A stretch of 64,000 nt of DNA from Ottelia alismoides (Eukaryota; Streptophyta; Magnoliopsida; Alismatales; Hydrocharitaceae), in the NCBI GenBank assembly GCA_037367405.1, contig JAZKJV010002954.1, forward strand, positions 1-64,000, read 5' to 3'. Positions 56,901 through 64,000 of the stretch are shown one piece after another (the stretch's first letter is position 1; the number at the start of each line of letters is the position of its first letter). The position numbers and the translations under genes were made by a program. A model generated the notes under the pieces. That model had not been told where the DNA came from. It was given only the letters and a program-made list of their open reading frames with translations, and searched no databases.

Positions 56901-58179
56901 CGTTCTCTGCCAGAATCTCGCCGACGTACCAACGGTCTTGCTTTTCGTCCTCTTTTTCCGAGAGCTTGTTGCCTTTCTTGCGTGTTAACTTGATGGGCGA
57001 TTGCCCCTTGAGGGCAATCGTCACTTCGTTCACATCCGACGTGTTGAAGCGAGCGAGTTGGGCGTCACGGAGGTCGTCGAGTTTGGGGAACAGATCATTG
57101 ATTTTGTCGGTCCGAATTTCAAATGTGAGCGGATTGCCCGCGAGCTTCGCGTAGCTGTAGACTTCGGATTCCGGCGGTGGGGGCGGTGCGCCGAACGCGG
57201 GCGGTGGCGTAATCGCGTTCTTCGCCACCCGTCGTGATTCCTTGCCGATCTGGAGCGTGATCGCTTGTCCGGTCTTGTCGGTCAACGTGATGCTGCGGCT
57301 TGGCTTGTCGAGGCCCATCTCTTCGAGCGATTTTCCGCTGATAAACGTAGTCGCCCAGAGATCCGGCACGCCAGTGAGGATCGCCTTCAGTTTCGCAGGA
57401 TCGACGCGATCACGCAGCGGTTTCGCGCTGGCTTCGGCGAGTTCCCAGGCGTTGGCGAGTTTCGCGGCGGTCGTGGTGAGTTCGCCATTCGCGAGCGTGG
57501 GGGCGGTGCGTTTGAGTGTGTAACTGCCGTCCGGTCCGTCGAGTTTGAGCGTGCTAACGTTGTCCATCACCAACGGTGCGGGCTCGTCGGCGGAGTCGAT
57601 TTTGACTGGTTCTGCGTCGATGAACAATTGTTTGCGGCGATATTGTTCCGGCGCCAACGCGAGCTTCGCGAGAACGCCCGAACCGAGCCGCGCGATCACG
57701 TTTTGCTCGTCGATACGCAGATAGGTCGGCGTGTCGAGCGTGGCATTGTCAGGTTTGCCGAACGCCATCGTCAGCGTGCGGTTGCCGTTCGAGACCTTTG
57801 CGACGATCGCCTTCTGATCCGCTCCGAGACCGTAATTCTTGAGCGTGTCTGGTGTGACCGGAATGGGGGCGTGGCGTGGCGAGAGCGTGGTGAGTGCGGC
57901 GAGCAAGTTATTCGCTTCGACCTGCCGTACCGCCCACTTACCAGGCTGATTCCAGCCGGTCGCGTCTTTCATGAGCGTCAGCGGTTCGGAGCCAGGCACT
58001 CGCAGTTCGATCGTCGTAATGCGTTCGACCGAGAGTTCGCCGAGCGCGTCGCTGACCTCGTTCCGGACCGAGGTCGTCGTCGTTCGTGGATCGAGCCGCG
58101 GATCGAGGATCAAGGCCGCCACCGCACCGCCGACCAACAGGATCAAGAGAAACGTCGTAAACCATCGCATCGTTGTCAT
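53998..58179 (-). CDS. Giant DUF4340 repeat protein, membrane-anchored
   Basis: A 1,393-aa protein. One N-terminal helix (FTTFLLILLVGGAVAALILD) anchors a long extracytoplasmic part composed of about nine related DUF4340-type units. The recurring signatures are [Y/H]GLDKP followed by a beta-rich L-x-L-x-[I/V]-GK element, for example EEMGLDKPSRSITL, KHGLDKPTLTLKV, DYGLDKPEYTLTG, PFGLDNPTATITL, PYGLDKPSAKWSF and LYGLQPPQRVITL. WKLVKP / GWDIVKPAK / WKLSGPF elements also recur. The frame is intact through 4.2 kb. DUF4340 proteins often sit near ABC-transport genes for gliding or secretion, but none lies here. It is convergent with the spermidine synthase-like gene, 42 bp away, and downstream of a possible three-gene minus-strand set. 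Confidence 0.9.
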   Translation of the reverse strand: MTTMRWFTTFLLILLVGGAVAALILDPRLDPRTTTTSVRNEVSDALGELSVERITTIELRVPGSEPLTLMKDATGWNQPGKWAVRQVEANNLLAALTTLSPRHAPIPVTPDTLKNYGLGADQKAIVAKVSNGNRTLTMAFGKPDNATLDTPTYLRIDEQNVIARLGSGVLAKLALAPEQYRRKQLFIDAEPVKIDSADEPAPLVMDNVSTLKLDGPDGSYTLKRTAPTLANGELTTTAAKLANAWELAEASAKPLRDRVDPAKLKAILTGVPDLWATTFISGKSLEEMGLDKPSRSITLTDKTGQAITLQIGKESRRVAKNAITPPPAFGAPPPPPESEVYSYAKLAGNPLTFEIRTDKINDLFPKLDDLRDAQLARFNTSDVNEVTIALKGQSPIKLTRKKGNKLSEKEDEKQDRWYVGEILAENGKVTELLDALAKLEAKNPPAPMNDPLVTAKPSVESAIIDAPDAKKLTELGLEAMGSTITLITQEKAVDGQPTPAPKTTVLKLGKHDAEKKKLVVQVGGWERVNLVADDVKKLIDRPTLAYRGRRLFDTADKKLASIEIVRPDSGSFALAKGDTAWKLTKPVAMDADDAKANTLAGDLSRLEVTEYVDDAPKPDDLEKKYSLAKPKLTLTLGFSSGTPEVLAIGGSPEFKSEFYARRNNTGSVFTLPKASVDNLLKGPVELLPLQLWSIPAETISALEIQRGSESYKLVPQTDKWKLSGPFDADIPSVNVEFLKNMAALVRAEKYDAMTIDPAKHGLDKPTLTLKVTTTPKMGPSETKTLQFGKLDTVDAMAPKVYAKLGEGPNQAVFVMGDTLFRDADKSALDRLDRAILTQNPADLSKVQIAGPTPETNVTLAKDDKGWKVEGTSFVPDSTIVGELSQALARPPILKFVAYGPNVKWADYGLDKPEYTLTGSFKLGDKTEPHVLKLGKADDKGDRYIRVDDSLGVAVLSKRTAEAISRSKLDFVDRTLLAYDPAQLNGFIRKTTNEELEIVPGATAGWDIVKPAKQKGDQTILDDLNEQLSKLRASKVAAYGTKDLKPFGLDNPTATITLKVGLENPKDTVLKIGKAVDDKQPNGDRFAMVDGKAEPTVGVIGGAIAKKLLAESLKFRDRELVVFKDADRAELVRGERTVLFAKVDGTWKLVKPIEAEAEQGELDELLTALAKLRAEELIAEKPKDLKPYGLDKPSAKWSFKNGEKDVLSFIVGKTENGRAYAKLEKSEKNTTNDYVVALDAATTTKILAEYRKRSVWTGVDASQVEAIEIKAGERVMTLRKLGMTWVDSAKATDAIDAAKVSEFLESLAGLKAARYVVDKDADLKLYGLQPPQRVITLSLRGEQRTIHIGHDEGGSDGKRVYAKIEGKDRSEVFVLSEADTTKLTRDRAAFVQKK

Positions 58180-58313
58180 CTCACGGAGTGAAGACGCAAC
58201 TATGATATTTCGCGAGAAAGGGGATGTCTGCTATCCGCTGGAATCACGAGCGGTTCCGAGCAAGTTTCCGATTTTTCAGCACACCACAGCGTTTGATGTG
58301 ATCCCAGAGTGGC

Positions 58314-58742
58314 TTACTTGGGCAGATCGCCCTTTGGTTTCGCCGAAACTTCTTCCCACTGAATTTCGCGGCAACCAAAGAACACATCCGCCGCTCGGAA
58401 GTCGAACACGCCTGGCCGCTCGCCAGGTGTTAGCGACCACGAATCGAGCGAGACGTAGAAGAGATTGCCGAAATAGCCGAAATGGGCATCCGGAATGCGG
58501 CCGTTCGAGGGGTTGTTCGGTCGTTTCTGGAACCGCATCTCCTCCACGCCCACTAACACCAAGCGCAAACGCACGGGCTTTCCTGCGTCGTCGAGCCTGC
58601 GAATGCTCGGCACGACCCGCACGATCAACTCGACATCGAGTCGCTTGCTCGAATAGCGCTGACGCACACGCACGAGGCGTCCGCCCGCGAATTTGTAGGG
58701 TTTGATGAGCGTGTTGAGGTCATACGGTTGCAATGATTTCAT
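58314..58742 (-). CDS. Hypothetical protein, 142 aa
   Basis: A soluble protein I do not recognise. It is mostly beta-type sequence, with LNTLIKPYKFAGGRLVRVRQ, VELIVRVVPSIRRLDDAGKP, LRLVLVGVEEMRFQKRP and HFGYFGNLFYVSLDSWSLTP. It starts 9 bp after the Sua5/TsaC-like stop codon on the same strand, so translation is probably coupled or at least co-transcribed. It ends 134 bp before the DUF4340 start. The aromatic-rich HFGYFGNLFYVSLDSW stretch may be a conserved core. Confidence 0.72.
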   Translation of the reverse strand: MKSLQPYDLNTLIKPYKFAGGRLVRVRQRYSSKRLDVELIVRVVPSIRRLDDAGKPVRLRLVLVGVEEMRFQKRPNNPSNGRIPDAHFGYFGNLFYVSLDSWSLTPGERPGVFDFRAADVFFGCREIQWEEVSAKPKGDLPK

Positions 58743-58751
58743 GCTCGGATT

Positions 58752-59696
58752 TTACACGGTCGTGATCGGTTCGGCTTCGGAATCGTGCGCGGCGCGCGTG
58801 AGCCGATCGTGAATTGCCGCCCATTCACTCGTGAGCGGCGGCGTGATCACGACAATTTCCCGCCAACCGCCCGCATCGAGTGAGTGCAGTCGTGCATACA
58901 ACTCTTCCGCCGCACGCGCCGGGTCATCGCCCAAGTCGAGAACGTAGACGCCCTCCCCATGCACAAGGTTCACCAACTCACGCGAAACGAGCCGAAGGGG
59001 CGTGCGAGGGGCGTAGTGCTTCGCCTGTTGGCCAGGCGATCGTGCGACGGAATATGTTGCGTGATCGCTCACGATCGGACCGATCACGTCTTCGATCATC
59101 GCCTGGGGAATCAGGCCCGGACGCAAAATCCGAACGACGTCGTCGCTGAGGTCCACGACCGTTGATTCGATACCGCCGCGACACGGTCCGCCATCGAGAA
59201 TCGCATCGATCCGGCCATCAAGGCTCGCGAACACGTGCTCGGCGCGTGTCGGCGAAAGTTGCGTCGACCGATTTGCGCTCGGTGCCGCCAACGGACAGCC
59301 GACTGCCTCCAATAATGCGTTCGCAACCGGATGATTCGGGCATCGCAGGGCGACCGTCTCGCCTCCTGCGGTCACGATCGTCGGCACACACGCGGCTTTC
59401 GGCAACACAAGCGTCAGTGGGCCCGGCCAGAATCGGTTCGCCAATCGTTCGGCGGTAGTGGGCCAGTTCGTCGTGAGGGCGAGAGCCGAATCGCGGTGCG
59501 GTACGTGAACGATTAGCGGATTCGTGCTCGGGCGCCCCTTCGCGACAAAAATCCGTTCGACCGCCGCCGCGTCGAGCGCATTCGCACCGAGACCATAAAC
59601 CGTTTCCGTGGGAAATGCCACGAGTCGTCCATTTCGCAATAATTGCGCGCAGTCTTCGATGGTTTCGGTGTTCGCGGGCCAAATTGGCGTCGGCAT
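58752..59696 (-). CDS. L-threonylcarbamoyladenylate synthase (Sua5/TsaC family)
   Basis: An enzyme of the tRNA t6A pathway that makes threonylcarbamoyl-AMP from threonine, bicarbonate and ATP. The 314-aa length indicates the two-domain Sua5 form. The YrdC domain has GRLVAFPTETVYGLGANALD, AKGRPSTNPLIVHV, FWPGPLTLVLPK, VALRCPNHPVA, PLAAPSANRST and GIESTVVDL. The Sua5 linker and C-terminal domain have SPGQQAKHYAPRTPLRLV. The start at 59696 has no clear ribosome-binding site. It is divergent from the TPR protein and followed at 9 bp by a hypothetical gene. Confidence 0.95.
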   Translation of the reverse strand: MPTPIWPANTETIEDCAQLLRNGRLVAFPTETVYGLGANALDAAAVERIFVAKGRPSTNPLIVHVPHRDSALALTTNWPTTAERLANRFWPGPLTLVLPKAACVPTIVTAGGETVALRCPNHPVANALLEAVGCPLAAPSANRSTQLSPTRAEHVFASLDGRIDAILDGGPCRGGIESTVVDLSDDVVRILRPGLIPQAMIEDVIGPIVSDHATYSVARSPGQQAKHYAPRTPLRLVSRELVNLVHGEGVYVLDLGDDPARAAEELYARLHSLDAGGWREIVVITPPLTSEWAAIHDRLTRAAHDSEAEPITTV

Positions 59697-59787
59697 CCCA
59701 TTTCACTCGCATGGCGGATCGAATACATTAACCTTATCAGCCTCTCTCGTCCGTGCTGTCGGTTGGACGCCTGAATAAAGGATGACT

Positions 59788-61233
59788 ATGCCGCCCTCAC
59801 GCAGCCTCACGATCCCTGTCCCCACACCGGACCAACGCCGAGTCGCGTTTGAAAACTTCGAACGCGCGAAACAGGTTCTCGCCCAGGGCACGAATCTCGA
59901 TTATGCGATCGAGATGTTGACGATGTGCTGCAAAATCGATCCGACGAATTTCTCGTTTCGGCAGACCCTGCGACGCGCTCAGAAAGAAAAATACGGGAAC
60001 AATCTGCGTGGGAGTCGGTTTGGGTTTCTCTCGACTTCGGGCACGAAAGCACGATTGAAAGGCGCCAAAGCCGCAGGTGAATACTTACGCGTGTTGGAAC
60101 TGGGCGAAGAAATTCTCACGAGCAATCCGTGGGATGTCGGCACGCAAATGGATATGGCCGACGCCTTCGACGCCCTCGGACAAAACGATCTGGCCATTTT
60201 TTCCCTCGATCAAGCACGGCAAAAGGATCCGAAAGACGCGACCGTGAACCGCGCGCTCGCGCGGCTCTTCGAGAAACGTGGCGATTTCGCCAAAGCGATC
60301 AAACTCTGGCAAATGGTGAAGGAGGCCGTGCCGACGGACGTCGAAGCCGCCCACAAAGCCAAGGATTTAGCGGCGAGCGAGACAATCGCCCGCGGCGGAT
60401 ACGAAGCGGCCGCCAGCGGATCAAAAGAGTCGCCGGTACTCGCCAAACTCGAACAACAGGCGACCGATAAGATCGACAAGGTTGGCCGCGACATCACGGC
60501 GTTACAAAAACGCATTGAAGCCGATCCGACCGAGCCGTCGCTGTATGTGCAACTCGCGACACTCTTTCGCAAGTCGGGAGAAGAAGACCGTGCCCGTGCC
60601 GCACTCCAACAAGGCTTAGGCCCCACTGGCAATCACTTCTCGTTGCAACTGGAATTGCTCGAACTCGATCTCGTACCACTCCGGAAAAACCTGGAGCATA
60701 CCGAATCGCGGATTAGCGAGAAACGATCGCGGCCCGACGACGAGGAACCGACGCTCGACGATTTGCGAAAACTCCGTTCGCGCTTGACGAAAGAAATCAA
60801 CAGCCGCGAAGTCAGCCTCTATCGCACGAAGGCCGACCGCTTCCCCAGCGACTTGTCCTTCCGCCTCGAATTGGGGCTGCGGTTACTGAAAGGTGGCCAG
60901 ATTGACGAGGCGATTACGGAACTCCAACAAGCGCGCCGCGACGACAAACTGAAGGGGTTGGCAGCGATGTATCTGGGTTTGGGGTTCCGCCAACGCAACA
61001 ACTGGCGACTCGCGCAACGAAACTTCGAAGAAGCTTTGCAGGCGTTGCCGAAGAGCGATGAAAAAAATCGCAACGAAGTCCTGTTCCAACTCGCGACCGG
61101 CGCAGCGGAGCAGAACGAGTTTGAACGGGCTATCGATTTGGGCAACGAATTGGCGAACAGCGACTTTAACTTCCGCGGAATTGGCAAACTGCTCGACGAG
61201 TGGCAGACGAAACTCTCCAACCCGTCCTCGTGA
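59788..61233 (+). CDS. Tetratricopeptide-repeat protein
   Basis: A soluble helical scaffold of 481 aa with several TPR-like units, for example DMADAFDALGQNDLAIFSLD, RALARLFEKRGDFAKAIKLW, LYVQLATLFRKSGEEDRARA, AMYLGLGFRQRNNWRLAQRN and FQLATGAAEQNEFERAIDLG. A coiled-coil (TESRISEKRSRPDDEEPTLD) separates two TPR blocks. No signal peptide is visible. The ATG at 59788 is chosen over 59782 because AAAGGA would otherwise touch the start codon. The next gene overlaps its stop by one base (TGATG). The partner is unknown. Confidence 0.88.
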   Translation: MPPSRSLTIPVPTPDQRRVAFENFERAKQVLAQGTNLDYAIEMLTMCCKIDPTNFSFRQTLRRAQKEKYGNNLRGSRFGFLSTSGTKARLKGAKAAGEYLRVLELGEEILTSNPWDVGTQMDMADAFDALGQNDLAIFSLDQARQKDPKDATVNRALARLFEKRGDFAKAIKLWQMVKEAVPTDVEAAHKAKDLAASETIARGGYEAAASGSKESPVLAKLEQQATDKIDKVGRDITALQKRIEADPTEPSLYVQLATLFRKSGEEDRARAALQQGLGPTGNHFSLQLELLELDLVPLRKNLEHTESRISEKRSRPDDEEPTLDDLRKLRSRLTKEINSREVSLYRTKADRFPSDLSFRLELGLRLLKGGQIDEAITELQQARRDDKLKGLAAMYLGLGFRQRNNWRLAQRNFEEALQALPKSDEKNRNEVLFQLATGAAEQNEFERAIDLGNELANSDFNFRGIGKLLDEWQTKLSNPSS

Positions 61234-61547
61234 TGCGCCCCATGTCACACACGATTCGACTGACTGGCTTTTGGACGCGAACTGTGCGCTCCGATGGCCG
61301 CATCGAGTACGCACGCAAGTTCGGCCGCCCACGCACACTCGATCCGCACGAATCCGCATGGCTCGTCGGAACCCACGCCCCTGGGACCGGCGAACTCCTC
61401 GTGAACGGCCAGACGGTCGCCATGCTGGCTCGCAGTGAGGCGTTTGAAGCGAATATCACGTCGTTGTTGCAACCACGGAACGACGCGAAACTCATCGTCG
61501 ACGCCGCGGACGAGTTGGGTGAGATTGTGTTGGCTATTCGCTCGTGA
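61233..61547 (+). CDS. Hypothetical protein, about 104 aa
   Basis: A small soluble protein I do not recognise. It reads HTIRLTGFWTRTVRSDGRIE, FGRPRTLDPHESAWLVG and ends LIVDAADELGEIVLAIRS, giving a compact beta-rich domain. The ATG at 61233 shares its A with the TGA stop of the TPR gene, so translation is probably coupled. Another ATG at 61242 is possible. It is likely in one operon with the TPR protein. Confidence 0.75.
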   Translation: MRPMSHTIRLTGFWTRTVRSDGRIEYARKFGRPRTLDPHESAWLVGTHAPGTGELLVNGQTVAMLARSEAFEANITSLLQPRNDAKLIVDAADELGEIVLAIRS

Positions 61548-61674
61548 ACGAATCCAAACGCGTGACGCCTCGAGTTCGGAAAATCAATGAATCCTGATTT
61601 GTATAGTCAACATTTCCGCGAGCTACTATCAGTAGTATTTCGTGAACTCGAGTTATCTCCGAGGATTGAGCGCG

Positions 61675-62073
61675 ATGCAACGACGTGCAGGAACCGCAAT
61701 TCTAACCTTCATCGTGTCGGTTTTTGTGTCAGGGTGTGGGGGATCAGGGTTGCATGAAGTGAACGGCACAGTCACACTGAAGGGGAAATCGTTGCCGATT
61801 GGCCGGATTGAATTCCAAGCGTCGTCGGCATCGGCGAGTGCGACGATTTCGGATGGCAAGTATCGCCTGCCGGCCGAGAAAGGGTTACCGCCTGGAAAGT
61901 ACAAAGTGCTCATCACCAGCGTCGGTGCGGCGCCGCAAGCGAAAGATGTCCCCCCTGGTAGTGGGCCGATGGAAGATCTCAAGGAACCGATTCCTGAAAT
62001 CTACAATTTGAAAAGCACACTCAGTTATGAGGTGATTGCGGGTACAAACACGGCGAATTTTGATCTCAAATAA
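61675..62073 (+). CDS. Small lipoprotein with carboxypeptidase-regulatory-like domain
   Basis: A 132-aa exported lipoprotein. The signal (AILTFIVSVFVSGC) ends in a lipobox Cys. The mature part resembles small planctomycete beta-sandwich proteins of the transthyretin or CarboxypepD_reg type: LHEVNGTVTLKGKSLPIGRI, ATISDGKYRLPAEKGLPPGK and YKVLITS. The start at 61675 has GAGGA 8 nt upstream; an earlier in-frame ATG at 61642 is less likely. It precedes a DUF1559 protein by 54 bp, a pairing common in planctomycetes. Confidence 0.85.
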   Translation: MQRRAGTAILTFIVSVFVSGCGGSGLHEVNGTVTLKGKSLPIGRIEFQASSASASATISDGKYRLPAEKGLPPGKYKVLITSVGAAPQAKDVPPGSGPMEDLKEPIPEIYNLKSTLSYEVIAGTNTANFDLK

Positions 62074-62126
62074 TTCACACATAACAGTGTTTATTGGTGC
62101 TATTCCTCTCTTTTTTCGGAGTTCGT

Positions 62127-63090
62127 ATGCGTTCCATACATCGTCAATCAGCGTTCACGCTGATTGAATTGCTCGTCGTGATCGCGATCATCGCGATCCT
62201 CATCGGCTTGCTGTTACCGGCCGTCCAAAAAGTGCGTGAAGCGGCCGCACGCGCGAAATGCTCGAATAACTTGAAGCAGGTTGCGATCGGCGTTCACGCC
62301 TATCACGATTCGAATATGAAGTTCATGCCTGGCGATGCGGTGACTGGGAGCCACGGAACGTGGCAGATGTACATTTTGCCGTACATCGAACAGGACAATC
62401 TCTTCCCGCATCTACGTGAACCTTGGCAATACCACACCTGCACCGAACAACTTCACTTACGCGCAAAACGTGAATTTGCAAGTTGTGAGTGCCCGCATTC
62501 CCACGTTGACCTGTTCCAGTGACACGCCAAACGCACCACGGACCGCAACCTTCAATGGCGTCACGTACACGATGACGAACCACAACTACGCGGTGAACTT
62601 CGGGAACACAACGCGGACGCGCCCTCGCCGAATGGCCGGCGAACTCGGGCAACCTGTTCGCGGGCGCGCCGTTTATGTTCCAAAATGGCAACTTCAACAC
62701 GATGCCGCGCATGCTGGACATTACCGACGGCACCAGCAACACCCTGATGGCGTCGGAAGTGTTACAGGGTCGCGGTGCCGACCTGCGTGGCTTCACCCTG
62801 GTGGGGACCGGGCGCGGGCGTGATGACTGCCTGGACGCCGAACTCAACGAACCCAGACTGGTATCAGTTCGCGACAGACTGCACCAACGAACCACTCCAG
62901 AATCTGCCGTGCAGCGCACCGAATCCCGCACCGAATCCGGTTGTGTTGACCGCACGGAGTCGGCACACGGGCGGCGTGAACGCGGCGATGCTCGATGGGT
63001 CCGTTCGGTTCTTCCAAAACACCATCGACCTCGCGACTTGGCGGTTGATTGGCGCCTCACAAGACGGCCGCGCCATCACCCCTTCCGTAA
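62127..63090 (+). pseudogene. DUF1559 domain-containing protein, frameshifted
   Basis: A second pseudopilin-like DUF1559 protein of about 320 aa. The ATG at 62127 follows GGAG. The prepilin-type motif [20 protein letters not shown] and [20 protein letters not shown] start the protein. Later fragments in other frames are [37 protein letters not shown] and HTGGVNAAMLDGSVRFFQNT. At least three breaks lie near 62412, 62610 and 62800. The end is uncertain: removing one C from the CCCC run near 63079 gives a stop at 63090 right after the DUF1559 C-terminus, while the frame as read continues to 63188. It is paired with the preceding small lipoprotein. Confidence 0.82.
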
Positions 63091-63233
63091 ACGGGCGCGT
63101 TCGCGTGGAGTCAACGCCGTTGGCTCCATGCGGTCTCCTCTGCACTACAACATCTCTATTGCGTCGCTCCGTGAACCCATCACGATGATGGCGTGTCTCG
63201 GCCGACATGATCGCACTCGAACCGCCACCCCTG

Positions 63234-64000
63234 ATGGACTCCCACACGCTCGAACTCTTGCAGTTCGACAAAATCCGCGACCTTGTCGCGAGCTACGCCG
63301 CGTCGTCGCTCGGACGCGACCTCGCCAAGCAACTCCAACCGAAAACCGACCTCGTCGCGATTCGGAACGAGATTCGGCTGGTCTCCCGAGATGGTCGAAG
63401 CGTTGCTGCAAAATCACCCGCCGCCGTTCGCGGGTCTCCACGATGTCCGATTACTCGTGCGGCGTGCCGCGATCGGCACGATGCTCAGCGCCGAGCAACT
63501 CCTCGAAGTCGCCGAGACGCTGACCGTCACAGGTGCGATGTATCGCTATCGGATGCGGCTCCACGAGGAACTCGTCGGCATCATCGACTTGCTCAGCGCC
63601 GTCGAAGATCTCGGTACGGTCGCTCGGAGTATCAGCGGCTGCATCGATGGACGCGGCCACGTTCTCGACATGGCCAGTCCAGCGCTCGGAGCAGTGCGGC
63701 AAAAACTCTACGAAGTCGATCAAAAGGTGAAAGCGGAAATTCAACGGATGCTCCGCGATCCGGAACTCCGACGCATCTTGAGTTATCCAAACGCGACGGT
63801 CGACGGCGATCGATATGTGTTGCCCGTATCGGCGAATCATCGGCACAAAGTCCACGGCACGGTCCATCGTGTCAGCAATTCCGGCGAAACGTTGTTTATC
63901 GAACCGGCCAGTATCGCGAACCTCAGCCTCGAACGCATGACGCTGAAAGCCGATGAAAACAAGGAGATTCAGCGCATCCTTCGCAGACTCAGTCAGGACG
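63234..64000 (+). CDS. mutS2: Endonuclease MutS2, N-terminal part, truncated by window end (one frameshift)
   Basis: The start of MutS2, a MutS-like ATPase/endonuclease involved in recombination suppression or ribosome rescue depending on species. It opens SHTLELLQFDKIRDLVASYA, SLGRDLAKQLQPKTDLVAIR. As read the frame breaks at the CCC run at 63385-63387; removing one C joins LVSEMVEALLQNHPPP, DVRLLVRRAAIGTMLSAEQL, DGDRYVLPVSANHRHKVHGT and HRVSNSGETLFIEPASI, all typical of the family. The ATPase and Smr domains lie beyond 64000. The start could also be 63207. It is close to the DUF1559 gene on the same strand. Confidence 0.9.

Noticed and set aside
57265..58191. 308-codon plus-strand frame inside the DUF4340 gene
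   Set aside because: Antisense shadow of an intact 1,393-residue protein; Arg/Glu/Val-rich and without family features.

Overview
This window reads as a chromosomal segment of a planctomycete, most likely from the Gemmataceae. The evidence is the gene content: two DUF1559 pseudopilin-like proteins, three PVC-type heme-binding CxxCH proteins, a PSCyt1-type cytochrome/WD40 fusion, an ECF sigma factor fused to a beta-propeller and a TIGR03067 domain, several Uma2-family proteins, a DUF4340 protein and a serine/threonine kinase beside an FHA-containing sigma-54 activator. No tRNA, rRNA, CRISPR array, transposase or prophage was recognised. The species cannot be fixed from the sequence alone.

Layout. 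0.2-9 kb: a minus-strand chemosensory operon (STAS protein, cheY, cheA, cheW, then a seven-PAS chemoreceptor) closed by a strong terminator hairpin. 9.1-10.5 kb: a NupC-type nucleoside transporter. 10.6-13.2 kb: a thioredoxin-fold protein and a zinc-ribbon/HEAT-like membrane protein, ending at a compound hairpin shared with the convergent ECF-sigma/propeller gene (13.3-15.6 kb). 15.8-27 kb: an AAA ATPase, a zinc metalloprotease, an FHA-GAF-sigma-54 activator, a serine/threonine kinase and a cytochrome/WD40 protein, all heavily frameshifted as read. 27.2-33 kb: a small conserved-looking protein, an RdgC-like protein, a patatin lipoprotein, a three-domain RNA-repair enzyme (Pnkp) and a DUF1559 protein. 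34-49.3 kb: three large secreted PVC cytochrome proteins interleaved with an EF-hand protein, four Uma2 proteins and a phytanoyl-CoA dioxygenase-like protein. 49.3-61.5 kb: ogt-rsmA, a cupin, a membrane-fused spermidine synthase-like protein, a giant DUF4340 repeat protein, a Sua5/TsaC tRNA-modification enzyme and a TPR protein. 61.6-64 kb: a small lipoprotein, a second DUF1559 protein and mutS2, which runs off the end.

Sequence quality matters for reading this window. Genes at about 0-27 kb and 61.5-64 kb contain many reading-frame breaks. Nearly every break I examined falls in a short homopolymer and is repaired by changing the run by one base, usually restoring a family-typical motif. About twenty genes between 27.2 and 61.5 kb are uninterrupted. 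The simplest reading is uneven base-calling or consensus quality rather than gene decay. Broken genes are therefore given as single spans covering the whole reconstructed gene.

Functionally the segment is dominated by signal transduction (chemosensory array, ECF sigma, kinase plus FHA/sigma-54 activator) and secreted redox or surface proteins (c-type cytochromes, propellers, DUF1559), with scattered housekeeping genes (rsmA, Sua5/TsaC, ogt, mutS2) and an RNA-repair enzyme.
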